Of a stretch of DNA of 64,000 nt, positions 24,816 to 34,809 are shown in pieces. The notes beneath the pieces were generated by a model that saw only the letters and a list, made by a program, of their open reading frames with translations, ran no database searches and was not told the origin of the DNA. Position 1 is the first letter of the stretch; each line of letters begins with the position of its first letter. The position numbers and the translations under genes were made by a program. The stretch comes from JBHELT01 sp046262935 (GTDB lineage: Bacteria > Actinomycetota > CADDZG01 > JAHWKV01): positions 1 to 64,000 of the forward strand of contig JBHELT010000083.1 in NCBI GenBank assembly GCA_046262935.1. Reading direction: 5' to 3'.

Positions 24816-27800
24816 CTAGAAGACTCCTACGAGCGGCTTCCAATCCTTGACACCAAGGCGGCTTGCGATCTGTTCGGCACGGGCTTCAGCACCAGGTACG
24901 CCGATCCCAAAGTGGATACTGACCGCCATCGCTAAGCCTTCTTCATAGAGCGACTTAGATTCGATAGCGGTTGCGATCGCCGACCTGACGGCCTCTTTCG
25001 AGCGAGCATAGTCACAGCTTTTCGCATGGACCGTGGCCGACAAGCGATCGATCATCGACAGCTGCGCTGGACTCAGACCCTTACGATCAGATCCCAGAAG
25101 ATCGGGCGAGGATCCTTCGAATACCTCCGCCTCGGCCTGCCAAAGATGGCACTGCAGCGTCAGCCACTCCGAGCCCAAGGCAACCGACCTTTGTTCGGCT
25201 TCCTTAAGCATCTCAAGGCCCTCGTCGGGCCGCCCGCCGCGGGCCGCTGCCCTTCCCTTATTACTGGTCGCAAGCGCGATGCCAACTTCGAATCTCGATG
25301 GCCTCCAACCGTCGAGCGCGTCTTGGAACAAGTTTTCGGCTTCGGCCAATCTCGCCTGATCGGAATAGATCTCACCGATGTTATTGGCTATCGTCGCTGT
25401 ACCGGTTACGTCACCCGAACGTATCCGCACGTCCTTACTGCGTTCGTAATACGAAAGAGCATCGGTCCATCTGCCTTGATCGTAAGCATCGGCGCCGAGA
25501 TTGTTGAGAACCCATCCCAACTGCCTCAAGTCCCCGATCTGTTCGTAGATAAGCAGCGGCATCTCACTGAACTTCCCCGCTTCGGGGTCCCCCAGTGCGC
25601 CGTAGATAGCTTGCAGGAGACTATGCGCGTGAGCCAGCCCGGGACGATCGCCTGCTCGTTCTGCAACTTCGGCGGCTTGTTTTGCGATCGGGATACTTCG
25701 CTTCAAGTCGCCTCGCAACCGGACGATATTCGCCCGCCCCACTAAGAACCGGGTCCTCAACATAGGATCGTCGCCATGTCGGTCGAGGAGCCCGAGCCCG
25801 GTCCCCCAATCGCGCATAGCAGAATCGAGTCTGCCTAGCCGCAGTTCTATCTCGCCGAGCTGTCGCAGTATCCCGGCTTTCGTCAGCGGATCGGTTGCGA
25901 GACGTCGCGCCTTTTTGTAGTAACCGATCGCCTCTTCATAAAGCCCGCTGAACTCTGAGACCTTGCCTAAGTCATCGAGTAAGTCGATCACCTGCGAGGT
26001 GGATACATCGGGTATGCGACGGCTAGCTTCCAAGGCTCGTTTATAAAAGGTGGCAGCTTCCGTGTTGGCATAGCGCGACTGGGCCCTCTTGCCCGCGGCG
26101 AGACTGTATCGCCAGGCCTTCAGGTGCTCGCCAGCGGCGAAGAAATGGAGTGACAACATGTCTTCGGAGTCTTCGTCGTCGCTGGCGGTTGCAAGCATCT
26201 CGCTTTCGATGAGAGTTCCCAGCGACGCATGTAGCTGCCTTCGAGACTTGAACGACAGACCTTCATAGGCAACTTCGCGAAACAGATCGTGGCGGAACCT
26301 GATCTTGGAGTCCTCGGGAACCAGGAAGTATCCGAGGCCACGAGTTATCTCGACTTTATGGTCACGACCCAACCGGTGGGACTCATCTACTTGGCGAAGC
26401 AGATCGGATTCGAATATCGGCCCTAGCACCGAGGCAACTCTAAGCACCCTTCGCTCTTGCCTCGAAAGTCTGTCGACCCGAGAGGCGATCATGGCTTCGA
26501 GGCTCTCGGGTAATTCGCCGCCGTCGCTTCCAGAGCCTTCTGACTCGATAAGTTCCCGCAGGAACAGAGGGTTTCCTCCAGACCTGCGAGCGAGTTCCGA
26601 TATGCGGTGCTGACTGAGCAGCAGCGATCGGCCAGCTTCCTTAGCCATCGCCTTCATCGCATCGAAGCCGAGCGGCGCGAGTTCCATCTCGAGATCCAAT
26701 GTGCCAGGGCTGGCTATGTATCCCCGGTCTGGGTACCGGCGCGCGATGATCACCATCCACCTTCGCGCCCGGTTGGTTACAACCATGTGATCGATGAGTT
26801 CAGAACTCGCCTCATCGGCCCAGTGAGCGTCCTCTATCAGGAAGAGCAACGGACCGGCCGTAAGAGACTCGATCAGATCCACAACGGCTTCGTGGAGTTT
26901 GCCTTTACGAAACGCAGGGTCGAGCGCGTCGGCCTCGGGCGTGGGATCCACCACGGCACCTACGACCGCAGCCACCAGTGGCAGCCATCGATGCAAGTGA
27001 GGTGCCGAAGTACTGACGACTTCATCGAGAACTTTCCCAGCAGGGGCCGCCCCCAGGTCAGCGCCTATACCGCACAACTCGCGAACGACCGACGTGAAGA
27101 TGGAATAAGGCGTTGAAGATCGATATTGGAATGCCTGAGTGGTGATGATGTTCATTCCTGAAATCTGGCTCACGAACTCCTCGATCAATCGAGACTTACC
27201 CAGACCGGCATCACCTGATATCTGCACCGATTGGCCCCCTTGGTGCAGTGCAGCCAGGCGCTCGTGAAGGCGAGATAGTTCCTCCTGTCTCCCATGAAGA
27301 GGGGTCTGCTCCCTGGCCCTGCCTCTTGGATCGTTGCTGATGAACCGGATGTCTACGGGAGTAACCGCCGCTGACTTTCCTTTCGGCAGGAAGGGTTCGG
27401 TTCGCTCGAACTCCACCCGCACGTCCAAGCGGTCGAGCACAGACTCTGTCGTCAGCACTTGTCCCACGTGAGCCTGTTGCATCAAACGCGCAGCCAGGTT
27501 CACTGCATCGCCCATGACTGTGTAAGTCCTACGGAATTCAGTCCCTATCTCACCTGCGAAAACATGGCCCCGGTTGGCCCCGATCTTCACCGGGAGTTCT
27601 GAAGCGTCCGAGATCGTTCGCAGTGCCCTCATCAGACGCTCTTCATCATTGCCGGTTGCAACAGGAGCGCCTGCGGTCAATATGACCTTGGCGCCGCGCG
27701 GATATACGTCCGTTCCCAGGAAACAAACGTCGAAGGAATCGCATGTCCCCTGCACCATCGAGATGAATCGCTCAAGGTCCACGGCAAATGCCTCTGGCTG

Positions 27801-28586
27801 TGCACCGGTAATCATCGTATCGATATCCGTGAAGCAAACGAAACCGATCGACACTCTGCGATGTTCAGCCTCCGCGTCACCAGATGACACCTGTGCCCTA
27901 ACGCGTTCGGGAAGGAACGTATACAGATCTATTGGCATCACTGGATCTTCATTCGGTCTCGATCCAACCAGGGAACGATTGAACTTTTTGAGGATGAAGC
28001 CTGCGCCCTTTTGCTCTCCAACAAGACCGTGCTTTTCGAGAAGGACGGCCACCGCCTCCGACATCACCACCTCACCCGCCTCGGCGATAGTTTCCATGTC
28101 CCCGGTGATGGTTGAACCCTCGCCGGCCACTATCAGTTCGCGGTGTGATCCTCCAACCAAGAAAAAGTCGAACGGCCCTGTGTGCAAACCCGCACTCATG
28201 CGTAGTCGAACCGGTCCCGCTGAGGTTTCGACCCGGCCGATGCGCCCTATCTGTCTTTGCATGCGACTCACCACCTCGGTTGCATGCATCAGATGTTGGT
28301 CGCCCCTGAAGAACAACAGCAAGGCATCGCCGCCGAACTTGAGAAGACCACCCCCGTGAAGGTGGGCAGTCTCCAGAAGGCTAGAAAACGTGGAATGGAT
28401 CGCGCCTGTGACTTCCTCGGCCCCGACCTTGCCCTTGGATGCGAGCTTCTCCGACATCTTGGTGAAGCCGGAAAGGTCGGCGAAGATCATCGACCCTTCC
28501 AGGCGTCGCCATAGCTTGCCGGGTTCCTCCTGATCCCAGGCGAGGACCAATCTTGGGATGAAGGGGACTAAAGCGTCTTCTGGCAC
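24816..28586 (-). CDS. Soluble adenylyl cyclase-like protein: two cyclase domains, AAA ATPase, TPR
   Basis: About 1256 residues from a GTG at 28586; open frame upstream to 28706 overlaps the neighbouring gene and is not family-like. Domains: class III cyclase catalytic domain 1 (about 30-170) with metal Asp37 in FADLSGFTKM and Asp87 in KFGGDALLLFF; cyclase domain 2 (about 245-395) that keeps FTDIDT and YTVMGDAVNLAARL but has lost the central metal/substrate segment (VYPRGAKVILTAG); an AAA/STAND ATPase with Walker A SGDAGLGKSR (457-466) and IEDAHWADE; then TPR repeats to the end. This is the order seen in mammalian soluble adenylyl cyclase. Probably makes cAMP in response to an unknown cue. 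An intrinsic-terminator-like hairpin lies 10 bases upstream. Confidence 0.88.
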   Translation of the reverse strand: MPEDALVPFIPRLVLAWDQEEPGKLWRRLEGSMIFADLSGFTKMSEKLASKGKVGAEEVTGAIHSTFSSLLETAHLHGGGLLKFGGDALLLFFRGDQHLMHATEVVSRMQRQIGRIGRVETSAGPVRLRMSAGLHTGPFDFFLVGGSHRELIVAGEGSTITGDMETIAEAGEVVMSEAVAVLLEKHGLVGEQKGAGFILKKFNRSLVGSRPNEDPVMPIDLYTFLPERVRAQVSSGDAEAEHRRVSIGFVCFTDIDTMITGAQPEAFAVDLERFISMVQGTCDSFDVCFLGTDVYPRGAKVILTAGAPVATGNDEERLMRALRTISDASELPVKIGANRGHVFAGEIGTEFRRTYTVMGDAVNLAARLMQQAHVGQVLTTESVLDRLDVRVEFERTEPFLPKGKSAAVTPVDIRFISNDPRGRAREQTPLHGRQEELSRLHERLAALHQGGQSVQISGDAGLGKSRLIEEFVSQISGMNIITTQAFQYRSSTPYSIFTSVVRELCGIGADLGAAPAGKVLDEVVSTSAPHLHRWLPLVAAVVGAVVDPTPEADALDPAFRKGKLHEAVVDLIESLTAGPLLFLIEDAHWADEASSELIDHMVVTNRARRWMVIIARRYPDRGYIASPGTLDLEMELAPLGFDAMKAMAKEAGRSLLLSQHRISELARRSGGNPLFLRELIESEGSGSDGGELPESLEAMIASRVDRLSRQERRVLRVASVLGPIFESDLLRQVDESHRLGRDHKVEITRGLGYFLVPEDSKIRFRHDLFREVAYEGLSFKSRRQLHASLGTLIESEMLATASDDEDSEDMLSLHFFAAGEHLKAWRYSLAAGKRAQSRYANTEAATFYKRALEASRRIPDVSTSQVIDLLDDLGKVSEFSGLYEEAIGYYKKARRLATDPLTKAGILRQLGEIELRLGRLDSAMRDWGTGLGLLDRHGDDPMLRTRFLVGRANIVRLRGDLKRSIPIAKQAAEVAERAGDRPGLAHAHSLLQAIYGALGDPEAGKFSEMPLLIYEQIGDLRQLGWVLNNLGADAYDQGRWTDALSYYERSKDVRIRSGDVTGTATIANNIGEIYSDQARLAEAENLFQDALDGWRPSRFEVGIALATSNKGRAAARGGRPDEGLEMLKEAEQRSVALGSEWLTLQCHLWQAEAEVFEGSSPDLLGSDRKGLSPAQLSMIDRLSATVHAKSCDYARSKEAVRSAIATAIESKSLYEEGLAMAVSIHFGIGVPGAEARAEQIASRLGVKDWKPLVGVF

Positions 28587-28595
28587 GCTTCTATT

Positions 28596-28618
28596 AAAAC
28601 CCCCACCGGGCGATGGGG
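28596..28618 (-). terminator. Intrinsic terminator after the gingipain-like gene
   Basis: On the minus strand, CCCCA and TGGGG pair around a short loop and are followed at once by GTTTT. It lies 22 bases after the stop of the large secreted protein gene and just before the cyclase GTG, so it could end that transcript or attenuate read-through into the cyclase gene. Confidence 0.5.
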
Positions 28619-28639
28619 TACAGGGCAACGCCTGGTTCT

Positions 28640-31600
28640 CTATTTGAACTTGAAATCGACGAAGTGGGTTTCGACGCCATTGAACGTTACGAGCAACCTG
28701 CGGCACAGGCCCGACCAGCCTGTCTTCGGTGTATCAACCACGTCGAGGTACTGGCCCGAGACCGAGTCGTACTTCAGGCCGATCCCCAAGGAGATGACCG
28801 TTGGATCGCTAAGCAGCGATTCGGTCCGGTTCGAATCGCAGCCGATAGCTCTCCATTCGAGACCAAGGTCCGACTGCTTTAGGCCGTCGTAAGACTTTCC
28901 GCTCTGGTCACGCAGGAACCACTTGAGTGGCACGGCCTGGCCCCCCTGCACGGTATTTATCTGTCCCGAGGTGCTGTCGGTGCCGGTCACGGGAGTCTTG
29001 AAACCATCGAACAGAGAGTGCACGTAATACACGGCGTCTTTGATGGTCACATTGCCCGCCGCATCTGCAGCCTTCACCTGAAAGATGTTCTTACCGGGCT
29101 TGGAGGTATCGATCGCCGTTGACGGTGAGACCGTGCCAACGCACGAGTCGATCGGGGACTCGACATCCGAACACGAGTACGAAGCGTTGACAGTCTGACC
29201 TAGAGTCAACACCGTTCCGTTGATAGGCGAATCGATCGTTATCTTCGGAGGGTTAGAGTCGCCGAACTCGCTCGACTTGTTGTATGAACGAGAGACATTG
29301 CCATGATTGTCAACAGCCTGTGCGCTGAATTTCAATGAAGGACTACTGGCAGCAGCCGATCCGCGGAAGCGGTCCGTGCCGGGCAATTGAGTCAACTTGA
29401 TGTATCTAAGAGTCCCGCCTTCACTCAGCAATATGGAAGCTCCGGCGATGTCCGTGTGGTCCGACGGCGTTTCGTCTCTAAGTTCCACCTCGAAGGTTGC
29501 GACATAGTTCCCCGGGGTCCCCGAGACGGTTCCTTCGACCCGGTTGAATATGGCCGCCAGGTTGTCGCTGGTCGATGATGAAAGGTAAAAGACCCTCGTG
29601 TTCAATGAGGTGAACTTCCGCATGGTACCTATCACATGACCGTTGGACAAACCAGAAGAACGGAACTGAGTAGTCAGCACGTTCAGCCGCTGACGCAGAC
29701 CCTGAGGCGTTAAGAACGAACTCACATTGGCCGCGATCGGTGTCGAGAGATCATCGAATTGAGGTTCGGGTGCGAACCGCGCCTCGTCGACAACCGGGAC
29801 CGAGATCACAGGGTCGAAACCTGTCAGGGTTTGATAAGTTCCGCCCGTGATGTATACGCCCTTCGCGACCATCCCATTGACGGTGGCGTCTTGTCCGGTC
29901 CTTGCAGCGATCGGTTGATAAAGAGCTTCCTGCGGCTGCTGGTTATCGGCTTGCAAGATCGTTCCATCGGGCGTTGTCGTTGATGAATAACTCGGGTTCA
30001 GGTCGATACTTGCGGCCTGCAGCGATGTGTCAGGGTCGTTCATGACCACAGGCGGCGTGGACGCCGGCGTAGTTGGAGCGACATCGAGATGCCACATCGG
30101 CAGTCCCCACAAAGTGAGCTCTTCGGAAGATTTCTTCTGAACCGGATCATAGAGATCCTGCTCGCCGAAGTAGGTGTTCTTGGCGAACTCGAGCGCCTTG
30201 CCCGTGCTGTACCCGTTTTTCAGATTCTGCGCGAACAGGACCATGAGGCGCTCAGACGCTGCGATGGTGTATTTGCCCCCATAGCCGTGTCCGTAGTTAG
30301 CGACCAAACCCACTGCTCCTTTCGAAGCTGTGAATTGCGCCCAGTCGTTCAACCTCCTGGCTTGATCGACCGTAGGCGAAGTGAGCAGTACGTCCTCTGG
30401 GTTCGCTCCGAGGTTGCAACCCATGGCGAAGATCAGCGAACCGCTGAGATCTGTAGTTGAAAGGTCAGCGGTTGACAGCGTTTCTGCCAGGTTCTTGTTG
30501 GCATCGCCATTGGCCGACAGGATCTTCGTGTGATTCGCGTGCCCGTTAGGCGAGATGACCCGGCCTGTGCCGAAGATCGGCTTCAGCTGCGAGGCCGTCC
30601 AGGTGTCGTTGATAAGGGTGGTTGGACCACCGAGGATCTGCTGAAGCGACGTCGCCATGTCTGACATGAAGTCATATCCGGAGCTTTGCGTCGTGCCAAG
30701 TTGCAAGATCCCGTTGGCATTCTTGAAACGGCTTATCCCACCGACGATCTGCGATTCAGTTTCGCCGAGCCGGCCGATCGCCAGATCAGGGACGTAATGG
30801 TAATAGCCGAGCCACGGCACCGGGTTGAAGTCGGCGTAAGGAGCGTCTGACATCACATAAGAGTCTGCGAAGCTCGCATAGAACGCATTGTTCTTGGCCC
30901 CGCCGTCGGTCCGCGTTGTAAACGCAGCCTCTTGGGTGTAATCGAGTTCATTGAAGTAAGTGTTCAGGTCGGGGATACGCGCTTGCGGCACGATGCGATC
31001 AGTTCCGGCGATCACCATGCTCTCGAGCGAGTTAGTTCCGTTCGGTATCAAACCTCTCACCAGCGCGTTGATCGAGCGGGTGACAGTATTGGCCTTCTCC
31101 GGATCGCACGGATCCTGATCCCATGCTGTATATGCCTGTTGCAGGGCAACTTCGTTCGGCGTGTCGTTGCGGTCGAGGTTGATGACTTGCCCCATCACGT
31201 CTGAGCGATTGATGAACGCTGGATCGCTCAGTGCATTCGCCACGTTGTTCGCGGCAGTTGACCCATAGCTGTCACCGAACCGCTTCTTGTTGACCAGCAC
31301 GATCGTCTTGGTCCCCTGGGTCACGATGTTGTTCGCCACCCCAGCCGCTGTCTGGTTGGGGAATGCGAACGTCGTTGGCGCACATGGGGGTTGTGGGGCG
31401 GGGTCGATCACCTGGGCACGCAGGACGGCGGGCTGGTCTGAGGACGCGCTTAGGTACCCGTTGGCCTGCACTAAGAAGTAGTCGTCGGACGTTAGACCAA
31501 CGGGCACCGTCACGTCGACCTCTTCTTCGTTCAAAGACCTGCTTGCTGAGATGCCTGCAACCGCAAGTCCGCTCTGCAGAGGAACATCTTGCGCGACCTG

Positions 31601-34006
31601 AGGCTGGGAAGGCTGAGTCGAGCTGTTGACATTAAGGCCTGGGTCCGAAAGAGGCGACCCGATGATCGATATATCTCGTAGCGGTGAGCCGATGATCGAT
31701 ATGTCACGCAATGGGGAACCTGCCAAAGACTGGGCAGGACCCGAGTTGGCGGGCAGGTAAACAACCAGGTCAGCATCGACAGGCAGATGGCTGAGCATGA
31801 ACCGCACCCGGGTCCCCGCGACGGACTTACCAGATGGCCCAACGGGGACCGGGAGCTTGAACAGATCGACATCTCCCGGACGCGAGATATGCGTGAAGTA
31901 AACGTTGTCGGCCGCCATCGGTGTTGCCGATGCGATCGAATCGTTCGATTCGAAGTTTTCGACTACGTTCACAGCCGCTCTGCCCGATATCGACTCCGAA
32001 AGATCGGGTGCCGCCGTCAACGTAGCTGCCGCACTGAAGGTTCCGAGCTTCCATCCCGGTCGCGCTTGGAAATCGATCTGGAAGAAACTACCCATGCTTA
32101 TGGATGTCTGGGTGAGCGTCCATCTAAGTACGTTGCCATCGATGCTCGGATCGCCGAGTGGCGAGGGCACGCCCGCGCTGGCGTTCTTGATCTGAGCGCT
32201 GCCTGGGATATACGAAGAGGTCGCAGGCAGCGTGACGGCCGCGACCGGCGTCGAGTAAGAACTCGTTCCTGGGTATGCGTAGCTCAGGTGGTACTGAACC
32301 GCGTTAGCAGTTGGTCCTGAATATCTGGACAGGTCCTGTAAAGGTACGTCTTCGATCGGTGTCGAAGCGGCTCCCAGGATCCCGTAAACAACCTCGCCAA
32401 GGGAGAATGCATTAAATGATGCAACCGGCGAGCTCCAAACGTTGGTTGAGGTATTCAACACACCGAGGTCGCGGACCTTCGCATTTGCCAGGATGGCGCC
32501 GCTTGCAGCGGCACCGGCCAGGTTCTTCGTGCTGTTCGCGTCGCAATCGCCCGGCAGCACCTTTGTGCAATCAACTATCGACGCAAGCCTTCCCGCCGTT
32601 TGAAGTTCTCCCAACCGGATCGAACCCAGCGGCATGTTCCTAAGTCCAACCGACGAGTCGAGCCCAGGATGGGCAGGGTCCCCCGCCAGGAGAAAGTCGA
32701 GCATCATCGAGCGGGTGAGATTGATATTGCTCATGGCAAGTCCGCTGAGCGGGAAGCCACTAACGTCGACACCCGCCAATTCCTGCGCGAATAACGACGC
32801 GTCCATACCGCCGAAGCCCGAGCCGCAGTTGGCGAATCCCTGAGCTTCCCATCTCTGACAGAAGGTTGGACCCGCAGGCAGGGTTATGTCGCGTGCTCTG
32901 ACGTTGCCCAACATCCAACCAGCGGCGCTGATCGATCCGAGGCGCGAAGCACTGAAGTCGATATCTTTGACGGTTACCTTTGCGAGTCCCGGTGGATTAA
33001 GTGTTACGACATCTTTTACGGTGATGTTGCTTAGCGTGGCGGCGGCGAGTGCTGAGCCTGCCAGTACATCGTCTTCCCAGTTGCCTACCAGTCTGGGGAG
33101 ATCCGGCTTGAGCGGCAGGTCGGACAGAACCATGGTGCTCAGCGCCCCACCAGTTAGTCCCGACCCGATGATCGAGATGTCACGAAGTGGCGAACCGATG
33201 ATCGAGATGTCACGAAGTGGCGCCGAGGCCTGTTGCGAAGGGGCACTCGGTTGCGTTGGGACGTCGGAAACGGGGACCGAACGCGGGCTGGCCCCGATCG
33301 AGGGTTGATCAGCAGTCAGGTTGAGACCCGACTGGGGAGGGATCGGGGTGACGTCGGTGATGGTGATCGTTCCCCATGATGGGTAGGCGTGATTCGACTG
33401 CGGTTGTGAAGCTGTGTCGAGGGTCACGTTGAGGTAGTTGGTTTTAGTTGGGTCGCCGGGGACGGTGACCGTCTTAGTCCCAGAGGTGTGTTCGATCTGC
33501 CCGTCGCCGTAAGAGGTTGCTCCCCAGACGAATCCGAGGCCAGGCAGATCGGTGGTGTTCAGCGGGTCGGTAAGGCCTAACTGCCAGTAAGGACGCTGCG
33601 AAACGCTGACCGAGAATGAATCGTAATATCCCGTGCCGCCGTTGTAAGGGGCGTTGCTGGACCCAGGTGCGTTGTAGGAATCCCAACTCGAAAGGTCGTA
33701 GTTGAAGGTGATGCTGTATGAGCCGCCACTTGGAAGAGCAGCCGCTTCGGAATGCATCGATGAGTTCATAGTGCCGCTCTCGGGCCGATCGGCGGTGCCC
33801 ATCACAACGGTGTTCCCGTCGGCGGATACCTCGGGAGTTTCCGGACATACGTCGCACTTCGTCCAACTGAGCGTCGGAGTCGCCGCATGCGTTACAGGCA
33901 ACGGCGACAACTGGAGCATCAACATCGAAAGCACAGCCAAAAGTCCGATGCTACGAAGTTTGCTGCGCGATGAACGAACCTTCGAAGATGCGAAACGATG
34001 CAACAC
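28640..34006 (-). CDS. Giant secreted gingipain-like (C25) cysteine protease with repeats and PxKF domain
   Basis: About 1788 residues from GTG 34006, chosen because GGGGGAGGAA lies 7 bases upstream. A signal peptide ends near residue 43. Then: an N-terminal beta domain; a region of short Leu/Ile/Asp repeats including tandem PLRDISIIGS units at about 262-281 and again at 764-783; a pre-peptidase-like segment (GDVDLFKLPV) near 700-760; a C25-like peptidase domain (about 890-1310) with candidate catalytic His1156/His1159 (NGHANH) and Cys1197 (MGCNLG); Ig-like stretches; and a C-terminal PxKF-type domain (about 1680-1788). No sortase motif or terminal membrane helix. Probably an extracellular or surface protease; substrate unknown. 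Confidence 0.8.
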   Translation of the reverse strand: MLHRFASSKVRSSRSKLRSIGLLAVLSMLMLQLSPLPVTHAATPTLSWTKCDVCPETPEVSADGNTVVMGTADRPESGTMNSSMHSEAAALPSGGSYSITFNYDLSSWDSYNAPGSSNAPYNGGTGYYDSFSVSVSQRPYWQLGLTDPLNTTDLPGLGFVWGATSYGDGQIEHTSGTKTVTVPGDPTKTNYLNVTLDTASQPQSNHAYPSWGTITITDVTPIPPQSGLNLTADQPSIGASPRSVPVSDVPTQPSAPSQQASAPLRDISIIGSPLRDISIIGSGLTGGALSTMVLSDLPLKPDLPRLVGNWEDDVLAGSALAAATLSNITVKDVVTLNPPGLAKVTVKDIDFSASRLGSISAAGWMLGNVRARDITLPAGPTFCQRWEAQGFANCGSGFGGMDASLFAQELAGVDVSGFPLSGLAMSNINLTRSMMLDFLLAGDPAHPGLDSSVGLRNMPLGSIRLGELQTAGRLASIVDCTKVLPGDCDANSTKNLAGAAASGAILANAKVRDLGVLNTSTNVWSSPVASFNAFSLGEVVYGILGAASTPIEDVPLQDLSRYSGPTANAVQYHLSYAYPGTSSYSTPVAAVTLPATSSYIPGSAQIKNASAGVPSPLGDPSIDGNVLRWTLTQTSISMGSFFQIDFQARPGWKLGTFSAAATLTAAPDLSESISGRAAVNVVENFESNDSIASATPMAADNVYFTHISRPGDVDLFKLPVPVGPSGKSVAGTRVRFMLSHLPVDADLVVYLPANSGPAQSLAGSPLRDISIIGSPLRDISIIGSPLSDPGLNVNSSTQPSQPQVAQDVPLQSGLAVAGISASRSLNEEEVDVTVPVGLTSDDYFLVQANGYLSASSDQPAVLRAQVIDPAPQPPCAPTTFAFPNQTAAGVANNIVTQGTKTIVLVNKKRFGDSYGSTAANNVANALSDPAFINRSDVMGQVINLDRNDTPNEVALQQAYTAWDQDPCDPEKANTVTRSINALVRGLIPNGTNSLESMVIAGTDRIVPQARIPDLNTYFNELDYTQEAAFTTRTDGGAKNNAFYASFADSYVMSDAPYADFNPVPWLGYYHYVPDLAIGRLGETESQIVGGISRFKNANGILQLGTTQSSGYDFMSDMATSLQQILGGPTTLINDTWTASQLKPIFGTGRVISPNGHANHTKILSANGDANKNLAETLSTADLSTTDLSGSLIFAMGCNLGANPEDVLLTSPTVDQARRLNDWAQFTASKGAVGLVANYGHGYGGKYTIAASERLMVLFAQNLKNGYSTGKALEFAKNTYFGEQDLYDPVQKKSSEELTLWGLPMWHLDVAPTTPASTPPVVMNDPDTSLQAASIDLNPSYSSTTTPDGTILQADNQQPQEALYQPIAARTGQDATVNGMVAKGVYITGGTYQTLTGFDPVISVPVVDEARFAPEPQFDDLSTPIAANVSSFLTPQGLRQRLNVLTTQFRSSGLSNGHVIGTMRKFTSLNTRVFYLSSSTSDNLAAIFNRVEGTVSGTPGNYVATFEVELRDETPSDHTDIAGASILLSEGGTLRYIKLTQLPGTDRFRGSAAASSPSLKFSAQAVDNHGNVSRSYNKSSEFGDSNPPKITIDSPINGTVLTLGQTVNASYSCSDVESPIDSCVGTVSPSTAIDTSKPGKNIFQVKAADAAGNVTIKDAVYYVHSLFDGFKTPVTGTDSTSGQINTVQGGQAVPLKWFLRDQSGKSYDGLKQSDLGLEWRAIGCDSNRTESLLSDPTVISLGIGLKYDSVSGQYLDVVDTPKTGWSGLCRRLLVTFNGVETHFVDFKFK
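31659..31718 (-). repeat. Tandem 30-bp coding repeat, cluster 2
   Basis: Two adjacent 30-base units encode PLRDISIIGS inside the gingipain-like gene. They share the core ccgatgatcgatat with each other but have drifted (tctcgtag versus tcacgcaa) relative to cluster 1. Confidence 0.75.
33165..33222 (-). repeat. Tandem 30-bp coding repeat, cluster 1
   Basis: Two units, 33165-33192 and 33195-33222, are identical over 28 bases with a 30-base period and encode the same PLRDISIIGS decapeptide found 500 residues later in the protein. Near-perfect identity suggests recent duplication or gene conversion. Confidence 0.85.
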
Positions 34007-34230
34007 TAGATTCCTCCCCCCAGACGAACGTCTCTGGTGATCTGCGGTGAATGACTGAAGTCTCTGACGCACTGTCAGTGGACGGTTTGATGGGTTTTGA
34101 ACCGATTGATTCTAGACCCAAGGTCAATATATTCGCCACAGATGGTGGCCATTCCTGCCTTGTGGCGAAACTTGCGCGAAAAACTATGGCCAAACCTGTC
34201 AAACCGGCAAATCAGGAACGCTTTCTGCGA

Positions 34231-34746
34231 TCAGGCGAGCTCGGTCAGCTTTTGAAGGTCCCCTAGATGGGCCAAGGTATGGGAAAAGGGACCATCCGGC
34301 CCCCCGGTCGCTCCGCCAAGGACGTTACTTAGAGTGCTCACCGAGCCATCGACCCGGGTTGCCGGAGCGGCCCACTCCTCATCGCTCAAAGTCCTGATGA
34401 TCTGGACCAACGTCGCGTTCGTTTCCCGGAAGGAGCTAAGGGCTTCGGACCACGGCCTACCGGACTTCTCGGCAACTTTGCGTTTGTTGAATGCATCTAA
34501 ACTCGTCTCATCGGTCACCTGCTGGGCATCGGCGGAAACCGACCCGCCCAGCCAGGATTGATATGCGTCGATCGCTACCTCTTCCCACGTCTGCAGATGT
34601 CCCAACAGATCGTTGGCCGACCAATCACCTCCGCCGATAGTCGAGGGCCTGTTGGCAAGGTCCTCCGGTAATGAAGTGGCGATCTTCAGAACTTTCTCGG
34701 CCGAGGACGCCAAGGTTTCGGCCACCTGGAGACGCTGCATCTTCAT
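34231..34746 (-). CDS. DinB-like/ClbS-DfsB family protein
   Basis: 171 residues, four-helix-bundle type. Family features are DWSANDLLGHLQTWEE (residues about 41-56, with the metal-ligand-like His) and the C-terminal HTLAHLGDLQKL. ClbS/DfsB and DinB-superfamily proteins include thiol-dependent hydrolases or isomerases and a colibactin self-protection hydrolase; the function here is unknown. It starts at an ATG without an obvious ribosome binding site and diverges from the MFS gene over about 63 bases, which contain an imperfect inverted repeat (agcccgaa 34748-34755, ttcgggtt 34765-34772). Confidence 0.75.
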   Translation of the reverse strand: MKMQRLQVAETLASSAEKVLKIATSLPEDLANRPSTIGGGDWSANDLLGHLQTWEEVAIDAYQSWLGGSVSADAQQVTDETSLDAFNKRKVAEKSGRPWSEALSSFRETNATLVQIIRTLSDEEWAAPATRVDGSVSTLSNVLGGATGGPDGPFSHTLAHLGDLQKLTELA

Positions 34747-34809
34747 GAGCCCGAAATATATCCGTTCGGGTTCCCAGTAGGCAGACAGACCGCGGTGGAT
34801 AATCGCCCG

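Noticed and set aside
25026..28359. Plus-strand open frames of 239 and 261 codons opposite the cyclase gene
   Set aside because: Both are shadows of a long conserved coding frame in GC-rich DNA; no domain motifs.
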